A DNA stretch of 64,000 bases from assembly GCA_050179645.1 (NCBI GenBank), contig JBFXEX010000003.1, positions 1-64,000 of the forward strand. Reading direction: 5' to 3'. Positions within the stretch are counted from its first letter, which is position 1; every line of letters begins with the position of its first letter. Both the position numbers and the translations under genes were made by a program. Positions 41,592 to 49,330 of this stretch are shown in pieces. The notes beneath the pieces were generated by a model, which did no database searches, had not been told where the DNA came from, and saw only the letters and a list, made by a program, of their open reading frames with translations. The DNA is from VAZQ01 sp050179645 (GTDB lineage Bacteria > Pseudomonadota > Alphaproteobacteria > Rhizobiales > Xanthobacteraceae).

Positions 41592-42215
41592 TCAGGGCAG
41601 CAGCCCTCCAAGGCCGCACGCCCGCAGGCGGTCGAGGTCCTCCGGCCGATCGACGTCCCAGAGCGTCACCGGCTCCTGCCAGGAGAGTTTCGCCTCTCGA
41701 AGCCGGCGGCGGGTTTCAGTCATCACCTGCGGCGTGCTCCAGGTCATGTCCGCGAACAATGCGGCCTCGGCGCGGCGCGCGCCGATCAGCACATAGCCGC
41801 CATCCTCGGCCGGAAACAGTACGACGTTGGTGCCATCGCGCAGCATCTCGGCGGCGGTCCGCAGATCGTCGGAACCGAGCACCGGGCAATCGGTCCCGAT
41901 CACCAGTGCCGGACCTTTGGCCGCCGCGAGTGCTGCCAGCATGCGTGCACCGAGATCGCCATTGGGCTGCTGCATGAGCCCGATGCCGCGGGCTCGAACG
42001 GCGGCAAATGCCGCATGGGTCGCATCGGGTGCACCCCACAGCGTCACCGGACCGGTCGCAGCGGCGCACGCGGTCTCAACTGCGCGCGCAGTCAACGACT
42101 GTTGGAAGCTGGCCGCACCCTCGGCGCCGAGCGCTGGGATCAGCCGCGTCTTGGCGAAGCCGGGGATCGGCGCCTTGGCGAGGATCGCGATTGAGACCGG
42201 CTCAATCGCCGACAT
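41592..42215 (-). CDS. TIGR04282-type (DUF2064) glycosyltransferase
   Basis: A 207-residue protein of the TIGR04282 family, annotated as an arsenosugar-biosynthesis-associated nucleotidyl/glycosyltransferase. GT-A-like features: the N-terminal IAILAKAPIPGFAKTRLIPALG, LVIGTDCPVLGSDDL with an Asp pair (metal/nucleotide) and AEDGGYVLIGARR. Last gene of the minus-strand operon. Its start overlaps the end of the TIGR04283 gene by 14 bases. The family usually acts together with that partner, but the reaction has not been shown biochemically as far as I know; arsenic involvement is inferred from gene neighbourhoods. Confidence 0.9.
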   Translation of the reverse strand: MSAIEPVSIAILAKAPIPGFAKTRLIPALGAEGAASFQQSLTARAVETACAAATGPVTLWGAPDATHAAFAAVRARGIGLMQQPNGDLGARMLAALAAAKGPALVIGTDCPVLGSDDLRTAAEMLRDGTNVVLFPAEDGGYVLIGARRAEAALFADMTWSTPQVMTETRRRLREAKLSWQEPVTLWDVDRPEDLDRLRACGLGGLLP

Positions 42216-42891
42216 GGCCGTAAAGCTGCGCCAGGTCTTTCGGGTCGGCGCCGAAGAAGTAGGCGAGCCGCAATCGCCACATCAGCAAAATGGTGTTGAT
42301 CATGCCGCGCTTTTCCCAGCGGCGGGCGGAGGTGATGACGCGTTCGCGCAGGCACAGCGGCGGGCCGATGCGCTTGAGCAGTTTGGAGAGCGCGATGTCC
42401 TCCATCAGTTCAATCGACGGGAAGCCGCCGAACTGTCGGAATGCGTCCCGCCTGACGAAGATCGCTTGGTCGCCGGTGGCGATGCCGGTGAGCCGCGACC
42501 GGAGATTCATCATGCGGGCGACGATGCGCAGCATCGGCTTCTTGCTGTCGATCTGGACGTCGAAGCGTCCCCAGGCGCGTCCAGACCGCTCCAGTCCGTT
42601 GAGCAGCACGTGGTCGGCGTCGGACGGTAGTCGCGTGTCGCTGTGCAGGAACAACAGGATGTCGCCGGTGGCCTTTTCGGCACCGGCATTCATCTGCGTC
42701 GCACGCCCACGCGGTCCGGAAACCACCTTGTCGGCACGCAGTCGCGCACGCTGGACGGTGGCATCACGGCTGCCGCCGTCGACCACCACGACCTCGACGC
42801 CCAGCGCTCGCAGGGGCGCGAGCGCGTCCAACGACGCGGCGATGCGCTCGCCTTCGTTGAGCACCGGGACAATGATCGACAAAGACGGCAT
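42202..42891 (-). CDS. TIGR04283-type family 2 glycosyltransferase
   Basis: A 229-residue GT2 enzyme: LSIIVPVLNEGERIAASLDAL, then VVVVDGGSRDATV, the metal-binding FLHSDTRLP (DxD-like) and GIATGDQAIFVRRDAFRQFGGFP, ending in RRWEKRGMINTIL and LRLAYFFGADP. A hydrophobic C-terminal stretch suggests a loose membrane contact. The family is called TIGR04283 and is found next to ArsS and TIGR04282. I start at ATG 42891; upstream in-frame codons overlap the metallophosphoesterase region. It lies 76 bases downstream of the metallophosphoesterase and is coupled to TIGR04282 by overlap. Transfers a sugar to an unknown acceptor. Confidence 0.92.
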   Translation of the reverse strand: MPSLSIIVPVLNEGERIAASLDALAPLRALGVEVVVVDGGSRDATVQRARLRADKVVSGPRGRATQMNAGAEKATGDILLFLHSDTRLPSDADHVLLNGLERSGRAWGRFDVQIDSKKPMLRIVARMMNLRSRLTGIATGDQAIFVRRDAFRQFGGFPSIELMEDIALSKLLKRIGPPLCLRERVITSARRWEKRGMINTILLMWRLRLAYFFGADPKDLAQLYGHVGD

Positions 42892-42967
42892 GACGGTTTC
42901 ATGACTGCGGCGGACGCAGTCTACCAGCGAAACCCGCCGGTGCCGCAAGCCTTTGATTGCCGCGCAA

Positions 42968-43963
42968 TTATCCGGGCCTGGGAGGCATTGCCTGTGTCGG
43001 CTGATGATCGGGGCCCGACACGATCCGTCCGAAATAGGAGACGTGCGCTGCGCTGCCGGCCGGCCAGCGCGCAAGGAAGCGCCGCAAGAATCCGCCGTGG
43101 TCATACGCCAGCGGAACGGCATCGATATATACCCCGTCGCGCTCGATCCCGTACAATGTCACGTGGGGTGCGGGCCTCCGGCCGATGCGGGTGACAAGAC
43201 CGGTGCGTGTTCCGGCAAAGTTCGGCATGCCGGCCGCGCCGTTGTTGATCACCGTCGTGTGACCGGCGGCAAGCTGAAAATCGCGCAACGCGGCGAGACA
43301 GGTGTGGGTGGAGGCGAACACGTCGATATGCGACGCCCGCCGGATCGCCTCGAGCCTCGTCGGTGTGTCGGCGCGGTCGAGCGCGTCGTGCGCGAACGAC
43401 CAGCCGGCGAGCGCGGTGGCGTCGCCGTGCACGATCCCGACGCGCAGGCCGCCGACATCGGCGACGAGGTGCATGGGCAGCGCGGCGAGCGGGTTCGCCG
43501 CGCCGCCCGCCAGCTCTGCAGCGGTGCCGCGTAAGTCGATCAGGATTTCGTTGGACCGGCGGACAATATCCTGGTCGACGGAATCAGGATAAGCGCAGCC
43601 GCAGCCGGCGCCGACATCGGAGCGGCGGGCTAGTTCGGTTTCGACGTTGCCCCGGATCGCGTGATGACGCGCGACCCGGCGGGCGATCTCGTCAAACCAG
43701 TCGGGTTCGGCATCGAACCAGTGAAAATCGCCGTTGAACACCACAAGGGCGTTCTCTTGCGCCGCGAGCCGTTCGATATCGTCGAGCGCCGCGAGGTTGC
43801 CGTAGAGGCCACCGGCCACGTACAGCGTGTCGGCCGTCAGTTCGGCTGGCCGGTCGAACACCGAAGCTGGATAGCGGTAATCCACCGGGCACATCCGCCC
43901 GGCGCGCTCGGCCGGCTGCTCGTGCCCCGGGGACGGCGGAGCAGAAAGATCGACCTGAGTCAC
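42968..43963 (-). CDS. Metallophosphoesterase-family protein of the ArsS operon
   Basis: A 331-residue calcineurin-like phosphoesterase. Motifs: NGDFHWF (about residue 78), RGNVE (GNHE-like), IVHGDA and STHTC; the first motif, normally GDxHG, reads GGLYGN, so one metal ligand set differs. The N-terminus (about 1-40) is Pro-rich and extra. It starts with GTG 43963 overlapping the ArsS stop (GTGA). Such phosphatases would dephosphorylate an intermediate, for example a sugar or nucleotide phosphate. No signal peptide. Its place inside a five-gene arsenosugar-type operon is the main clue to its pathway. Confidence 0.85.
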   Translation of the reverse strand: MTQVDLSAPPSPGHEQPAERAGRMCPVDYRYPASVFDRPAELTADTLYVAGGLYGNLAALDDIERLAAQENALVVFNGDFHWFDAEPDWFDEIARRVARHHAIRGNVETELARRSDVGAGCGCAYPDSVDQDIVRRSNEILIDLRGTAAELAGGAANPLAALPMHLVADVGGLRVGIVHGDATALAGWSFAHDALDRADTPTRLEAIRRASHIDVFASTHTCLAALRDFQLAAGHTTVINNGAAGMPNFAGTRTGLVTRIGRRPAPHVTLYGIERDGVYIDAVPLAYDHGGFLRRFLARWPAGSAAHVSYFGRIVSGPDHQPTQAMPPRPG

Positions 43964-45051
43964 TCGGCGGCTTCCTTGAGCGCGCCGCCGCAGCTCGAGC
44001 CCTGGCCCGCGCTGCAGCCGTAGCAATGGCCCGCGACCCGGATCGGCGCATCCGTGAGATCGGCATCGAGCAGATCGGCGAGATGCACCCGCGCGCGGCC
44101 ATCGAAGCTGAGCGGCAGGTCGAGCATCTGGTTGAAATCGCAGTCGTAGACATAACCCTGCCAGTCGACGGAGATCAGACTTCGGCACATAACGCCGGCG
44201 AGATTGGCATCGGCGTGCGCCGCCTGCAGCAGGTCGAGATAGCGGTCGAATTCCCCCTTTGCGATCAGGATGGCTCCGAACCGCTGGATCGGCATGTTGG
44301 CGAGCGTGTAGAGGCGGTTGAATACGATGCCGTGTCGTTCGCCGAGCATCCGCTTGTAGTCGGCTTCCAGGCTGTCCTGCGGTGGCGGGAGCGACGCACC
44401 CTGCGGATTGTACACGAGATCGAGCATCAGCCCGCTCCCCTCGCGTCCATATCCCAGCGCGTTGAGCCGGCGCAGGCCGCGGATCGAGCCGCCGAACACG
44501 CCCTTGCCGCGCTGACGGTCGACGTTGTCCTCCAGGTAGCAGGGCATCGAGGCGACGATCTCGACCTGATGATCGCGCAGGAATTCGCCCAGGTCCTCTT
44601 GTCCGCGCTCCTCCAGGACGGTGAGATTGCAGCGGTCCATCACACGGACGCCCAGGTCGCGCGCGCCCGTCACGAGACGGCGGAAATTCGCGTTGAGCTC
44701 CGGTGCGCCACCGGTGATGTCAAGCGTGGTGACGTTGCGGCGCGACAGGAACGTCAGCACCGTGTCGGCTACCTCCGCCGGCATCTCTTCGGTGCGGCTC
44801 GGCCCGGCGTTCACGTGGCAATGCGTGCACGACTGGTTGCAGCGATAGCCGACGTTGATCTGCAGCGTCTCCAGCCGCCCGCGGCGCAGCGCCGGAAATT
44901 CGATCCGTTCGAGCAGTGGCCACGTATCGCGCATTCGGGCGGGGGTCCGGTGGTGCGGGGCGGCAAGCTTGCACACCCCATCGGCGGCGTCACGCCGCTT
45001 GCCTGCGCCGCATGGACAATTTCGTGTGAGGGGTAGGGATCCGTCCGTCAC
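43960..45051 (-). CDS. arsS: ArsS-like arsenosugar-biosynthesis radical SAM protein
   Basis: A 363-residue radical SAM enzyme. The 4Fe-4S motif is CNQSCTHC (Cys71, Cys75, Cys78), followed by HVNAGPSRTEEM and DITGGAPELNANF. The C-terminal DUF3641-like part includes NMPIQRFG, CDFNQML and the Cys-rich end GHCYGCSAGQGSSCGG, where some relatives carry selenocysteine; here only Cys codons occur. ArsS is proposed to attach a ribose-derived deoxyadenosyl group to methylated arsenic. Start: GTG 45051 overlaps the previous stop (GTGA); a shorter ATG at 44934 gives the commoner family N-terminus MRDTWPLLERIEFP. No arsM methyltransferase is in the window. Confidence 0.9.
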   Translation of the reverse strand: MTDGSLPLTRNCPCGAGKRRDAADGVCKLAAPHHRTPARMRDTWPLLERIEFPALRRGRLETLQINVGYRCNQSCTHCHVNAGPSRTEEMPAEVADTVLTFLSRRNVTTLDITGGAPELNANFRRLVTGARDLGVRVMDRCNLTVLEERGQEDLGEFLRDHQVEIVASMPCYLEDNVDRQRGKGVFGGSIRGLRRLNALGYGREGSGLMLDLVYNPQGASLPPPQDSLEADYKRMLGERHGIVFNRLYTLANMPIQRFGAILIAKGEFDRYLDLLQAAHADANLAGVMCRSLISVDWQGYVYDCDFNQMLDLPLSFDGRARVHLADLLDADLTDAPIRVAGHCYGCSAGQGSSCGGALKEAAE

Positions 45052-45824
45052 TTCGACGGGGCGGAAGCCGCGATGGCGCTGCCGTTATCAAGCCCGACGC
45101 GCCCGAAGCCTGGAAGCTTTACTGCGGGGTGACGCAGATCGAGGCCGGCGACCAGTCCGAGAAAGTTGAGTTCGACACCCTCGACCCAGCCGGCCTTGAA
45201 GCCCAGCACGCCCCAGAGCGAAATCTCTACGCCGGTGCCGCTGTCGGTGAGGCCCGCATAGGGCCGGTCGCGGAAATCCTTGCCGACGGCGTTCGACGGC
45301 AGCGTAACCTGCAGCTCCGGCACCGCACGCAGTACGGTGGCGGTGAAGGTGTTGCTGTTCGGGCCGGGCCAAACCCGATAGTCGCCGTAGTCGCGATAGG
45401 CGTATTCGGCGACCGCAGCCTGCACCCGCGGGATGAGGTCGGCGGCCTGCGAGCCGCGGATATCGAGCAGTACGTGCGGGGTGTCGCCGAACCAGCGGGC
45501 GTCCGGTGCCCAGCCGTTGGTGCGCACCGGCTGACCCCAGCCGACCACGTCGTAACGAGTCCAGGACGTGGCGTTCTCGGGTTTGAGCACGACCCAGCTA
45601 TGCACGGCGAAAATGCCCTTCCAGCGCCCGGTACGGCCGGTCATCACCAGGAGGCGCGCGTCGTGATCGGCCGCCGCCGGCGGCAGCATGCCGACGCTCG
45701 ACCAATTGGCTTGGCGGAAGCTCGCGGGACGCTCCTTGCTGGCATAGAGGGCGGCGTGGGCCGCGAGTGGCAGCAGGAACAGCGCGAGGAGTCCGGTAAG
45801 CATTTTTCTGACGGAAAGCCGCAT
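45048..45824 (-). CDS. DUF3750 exported protein heading the ArsS operon
   Basis: A 258-residue protein with a signal peptide (MRLSVRKMLTGLLALFLLPLAAHA). The mature part carries the DUF3750 pattern: FAVHSWVVLKPENA, TRYDVVGWGQPVRTNGWAPDARWFG, LIPRVQAAVAEYAY and RVWPGPNSNTF followed by LPSNAVGKDF. The His, Asn and Cys-like positions resemble NlpC/P60-type or lecithin-retinol-acyltransferase-like folds, but this is only an impression. It is the first gene of the operon, sharing GTGA with arsS, though its periplasmic location does not obviously fit an arsenosugar pathway. Start chosen at 45824 so that the signal peptide is N-terminal. Confidence 0.85.
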   Translation of the reverse strand: MRLSVRKMLTGLLALFLLPLAAHAALYASKERPASFRQANWSSVGMLPPAAADHDARLLVMTGRTGRWKGIFAVHSWVVLKPENATSWTRYDVVGWGQPVRTNGWAPDARWFGDTPHVLLDIRGSQAADLIPRVQAAVAEYAYRDYGDYRVWPGPNSNTFTATVLRAVPELQVTLPSNAVGKDFRDRPYAGLTDSGTGVEISLWGVLGFKAGWVEGVELNFLGLVAGLDLRHPAVKLPGFGRVGLDNGSAIAASAPSK

Positions 45825-45921
45825 GGTGTGACGTGAGGACAGGTTACGGACAGAAATATGGCGCTTCGAGCCTAGCATTCGCAATAGGACGCGTCAGCGG
45901 CGCGCATGAAAATAAGGCACG

Positions 45922-47292
45922 TTACCGCACCCGGTTGCCGGACAGCGACAGGTTGGCGTAGCGCTCGGCACCGCCCTTGACCAGGTCACCGGTGACGATC
46001 CGGCGCCGGTCGGTGCCGATGATGGCGCCGCGCAGGATATCGGCGATCATGTTGTTGGCGATCAGCGCATTGCCGGCGTCGGGCGCGACCGATACGGCGA
46101 TCCCGATGTCGGCCTTTCGGACGATATTTCCGGTCACCGCCACATCGCGGAGATATTGTCCAAAGCCCAGCATGATGCCGGCGGTGGGCGCGCCCTCGAC
46201 GACATTGCCGCTCACCACGGTGTCGGCTTCGACCGAAATGCCGGTGCCGCCGACGTCGCCCGGATCGTTGCCGGCCGGCAGCTTAGGCAACAGATTGCGG
46301 ATAAGATTGCCTTGTACGACCGCGAGCCGCCCGCCTTCGTTGAAATTCGTCACCGAGACGCCAATGGCGGCGCCATCGACCGTGTTGTTGGCGATCACCG
46401 CGCCTTCAAAGCCGAATTCCGCATAGAGCGCGACTTCCCGCACGCCGACGATGCTGTTGCCTTCGATCTGGATATTGGATGCGGCTTAGCCCCGCACCGC
46501 CGTGTAGGCGCAGTCCTTGATGCGGTTACCTCGCACCATCACGTTGCCGGCGCGGAACACATTGATCGCATTGCCGTACTGACCGGACCCGCCTGACCGG
46601 TTGTCAATCGCCTCGATCCGGTTCTCGCTCACGATCGTGCCGTCGTCGCCGGCCTGCGAGCGCCAGACCTGAATGCCGTTGTTTCCGGCGTTGAAGACCG
46701 TGTTGCGAGCGATCATCAGCTCGCGCCCGTCGAGCGAATGCAGCGCTGCGTCGGCGATATCGGTGATCCGGTTGTCCGCAATCTCGCCGCCGACAGCGAC
46801 GCACATGATGCCGTTGCGGCCCGAGGCAACGATCTCGCAACCGCTAATCCTGACATCCGTGCAGGTGTCGAACTGCACGAGGCCGGTTCGTTCCGGGAGC
46901 GGTCGCCGGCCGCCGTCGATGACCAAGCCGGTGAGGCCGATGTGGTCGGCGCGCGTGGCGGAGAGCAGGGGACGCGCTTCGGCGAGCATGAGCCGCGTCG
47001 CGCCGCGCCCGCCGACGATCTGCGCGCCCGCCGGAAGCGCGATACCGCCGACGCGATAGACGCCCGGGGCAATTGCGAGGGGGCTGCGACTGCGCGCGGT
47101 CTCGTCAATCGCACGCTGCAAAGCGCGAGTCTGGTCCTCATTGCTGCCGGGCCGCAGACCGAATTGCGCGGCGTCGACACCTAGCGCGCTGATTGTGGCG
47201 GCGGGTGCGGCGGAAGCCGCAGTCGGTGCACCGATGGCGGCGCCCATCGCGGTCGCTGTCAAGGCGAGCAGGCGTCGGCGATCGGGTCGCAT
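45922..47292 (-). pseudogene. TIGR03808 twin-arginine repeat protein, interrupted by an in-frame stop
   Basis: One continuous frame of 457 codons encoding a TIGR03808-type exported protein, broken by TAA at 46486-46488. Part 1 (47292 down to 46486, 268 residues) has a twin-arginine signal (MRPDRRRLLALTATAMGAA) after AGGAG, then right-handed beta-helix repeats; part 2 (about 46485-45922) continues the same helix repeats (NNTVDGAAIGVSVTNF, GNIVRKADIGIAVS) to the natural end. There is no frameshift: 14 codons after the stop read straight into the second part. A single TCA-to-TAA change would explain it. Either a nonsense mutation, a sequencing error or, less likely, readthrough. Confidence 0.85.
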
Positions 47293-47416
47293 GAGCGGCT
47301 CCTGAATGGTTCGGCGATCGGGCGCGCAAGGGGCCCGAAGCCCTGAGGCCACGGCGCAAATCTAATTCCGGATAGGTGTTCGCGCCTGAATGTCGGCAGC
47401 GTTTGTGCGGATAGCG

Positions 47417-48037
47417 TTAACGCAGCGCTGCGGCGGCGGCCCTGACAATCGCTTCGCCGGCCCGCAGCAGATCGTCGAACGAGAGCGCCGTTCGTGCGGC
47501 CCCCGCGGCCGATCGTACCGGCGGTACGTGAACGAAAGTTGCAAGCTGTGGCCGTCCGGTGTGTGCAGTTTCGGCAGCCCGCCAGCACAGGTAGTTGCAC
47601 AAATAGCCTCCGGCATCGCGGGAGCGCCGGATCGGCACGCCGGCCGACCGCGCCGCTGTAAGAAGCCGGTCGATCGGTGCGGGCATCGCCAACGTGACCG
47701 GTGCGTCGGTCGCAATGGTGGTGGCGTCCGGAAAGCGGCCGGCCGCATCCGGGATGCTGCAGGAGAGGGCATTGCGCGCGAGCGCTTCGATCCGCATGTG
47801 CCGGCTACGCGCGGCGAGCCCGAACATGATGAGGGCGTCAGGGTTCTCGCGTGCGATCAACTCCGGGAGTTCGCGGTCCACGGCTTCGTAGCTGACGTGG
47901 AACACGTGCGCGAGCCGGCGCACCTGGGCAACGCCCGGATGCCGGCGCCGCGCCAGTTCCATGACCAGTGGTTCGGTCGGGTTGACCGGTGCGCCGGGGA
48001 ACGGACCAAAACCCGTCAACAGAATCGTGGTCGTCAT
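47417..48037 (-). CDS. Pyroglutamyl-peptidase I (C15)
   Basis: A 206-residue cysteine peptidase that removes N-terminal pyroglutamate. The catalytic triad is complete: Glu84 (MRIEALARN), Cys147 (SRDAGGYLCNYLC) and His170 (FVHVPP). The N-terminal LLTGFGPFPGAPVNPTEPLV is the family signature. Start ATG 48037; the longer open frame overlaps meaB antisense-in-frame codons and is not used. Cytoplasmic. It lies between the TIGR03808 pseudogene and meaB, 98 bases from the latter on the same strand. No peptide catabolism genes are adjacent. Confidence 0.93.
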   Translation of the reverse strand: MTTTILLTGFGPFPGAPVNPTEPLVMELARRRHPGVAQVRRLAHVFHVSYEAVDRELPELIARENPDALIMFGLAARSRHMRIEALARNALSCSIPDAAGRFPDATTIATDAPVTLAMPAPIDRLLTAARSAGVPIRRSRDAGGYLCNYLCWRAAETAHTGRPQLATFVHVPPVRSAAGAARTALSFDDLLRAGEAIVRAAAAALR

Positions 48038-48134
48038 GGTTGCACTATGATGCGATGGGCGGATGTCGGCACCAAACCGGCGAGGACCTCGAAGACTATA
48101 TACTTCACGTGATCTGTATGGTTCGCCCGGCGAG

Positions 48135-49133
48135 TCACAGACCTGCCAACGTCGCAATCTCGTCGACCGCGACCGCTGGCGACATCCTGCCGTCCGCCAC
48201 CGCGGCTTCCAGCGATGGCAGTTTGGCTCGCACCCGCGCGTCCGATCTGAGGCGGGCCTGCAGGCGATCCTCCAGCATCGCCCACATCCATTTGACCTGC
48301 TGCTCGCGGCGGCGCGCGGCGAATTCGCCAGTCGCCATTGCGCGCTCGCGATGACGAAGCACCGTCGACCACAACTCGGCAATGCCGTCGCCGGTCATTG
48401 CCGAGTAGGTGACGACCGGCGGCGTCCAGTTGACGGAGCGAGGGCTCAGGATATGCAGCGCAGCGCGATATTCTGCAGCCGCTGCCCGAGCCCGCGCGAG
48501 ATTATTGCCGTCGGCTTTGTTCACCGCGATCATGTCGGCAAGCTCGATCACGCCCTTCTTCAGGCCTTGCAGTTCGTCGCCGGCGCCCGGCAGCATCAGT
48601 ACCAGGAAAAAATCCGTCATGTCGGCGACCGCAGTCTCCGATTGTCCGGTGCCGATCGTTTCGACCAGCACGATGTCGAAGCCGGCGGCTTCGCAAATTA
48701 GCATCGACTCACGCGTCTTGGCGGCGACGCCGCCGAGCGTGCCACCGCCGGGGGAGGGCCGCACGAACGCGTTGGGGTCGTTGGCGAGCCGTGCCATGCG
48801 GGTCTTGTCGGCGAGGATCGATCCCCCGGTGCGCGCCGAGGACGGATCGACCGCCAGCACCGCAACCTTGTGGCCGCGCTTCGTCAGATGCGCACCGAGT
48901 GCATCGATGGTAGTCGACTTGCCGACGCCCGGCACGCCGGTAATCCCCACACGAACAGCCTGTCCGGTTCGCGGCAACAGTGCCTGCACCATTTGCCGCG
49001 CCGCCGACTGATGTTCAGAGCGCCGACTCTCGACCAACGTGATCGCGCGCGCGACGCTCGCGCGCTCTCCGGCCAGAACTCCGTGTGAGAGCAAGGCGGG
49101 ATCAGCCGTCCGTCCCGAGGTGCGCAAAGCCAT
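48135..49133 (-). CDS. meaB: Methylmalonyl-CoA mutase-associated GTPase MeaB
   Basis: A 332-residue G3E-family GTPase that loads and protects the cobalamin of methylmalonyl-CoA mutase. Walker A GVPGVGKST at residues 66-74, VDPSSARTGGSILADKTRM (switch I region), VETIGTGQSETAVADMTDFF (switch II) and NKADG as base-recognition motif. The C-terminal helical part (WMWAMLEDRLQARL) forms the dimer arm. The mutase subunits are encoded at 52155-56209 on the same strand, separated by the SGNH hydrolase and lipoprotein genes, so the set is loosely clustered and not one operon. Confidence 0.95.
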   Translation of the reverse strand: MALRTSGRTADPALLSHGVLAGERASVARAITLVESRRSEHQSAARQMVQALLPRTGQAVRVGITGVPGVGKSTTIDALGAHLTKRGHKVAVLAVDPSSARTGGSILADKTRMARLANDPNAFVRPSPGGGTLGGVAAKTRESMLICEAAGFDIVLVETIGTGQSETAVADMTDFFLVLMLPGAGDELQGLKKGVIELADMIAVNKADGNNLARARAAAAEYRAALHILSPRSVNWTPPVVTYSAMTGDGIAELWSTVLRHRERAMATGEFAARRREQQVKWMWAMLEDRLQARLRSDARVRAKLPSLEAAVADGRMSPAVAVDEIATLAGL

Positions 49134-49330
49134 AGATTTGCCCTAGATGGCCCTGCCGGCACCGCCCGCCGGTGTTCTTCGGGCGTGGTCCATGGCAATA
49201 TTATCGCAGAATTTCAATGATTTATTCCTTCATGGCGGCGCCAGGCCCGCTTTCTGCGCGATGGTAAAGATTCTCCTGCGGGTCCGGAACCGCCAGCTAA
49301 TATAGCCGTGGATGGGGTCGGGAGGGATCA

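Noticed and set aside
43960..44040. Selenocysteine codon near the C-terminus of ArsS
   Set aside because: All Cys positions in the final motif are TGC/TGT; the only TGA is the true stop, which is used for the GTGA overlap.
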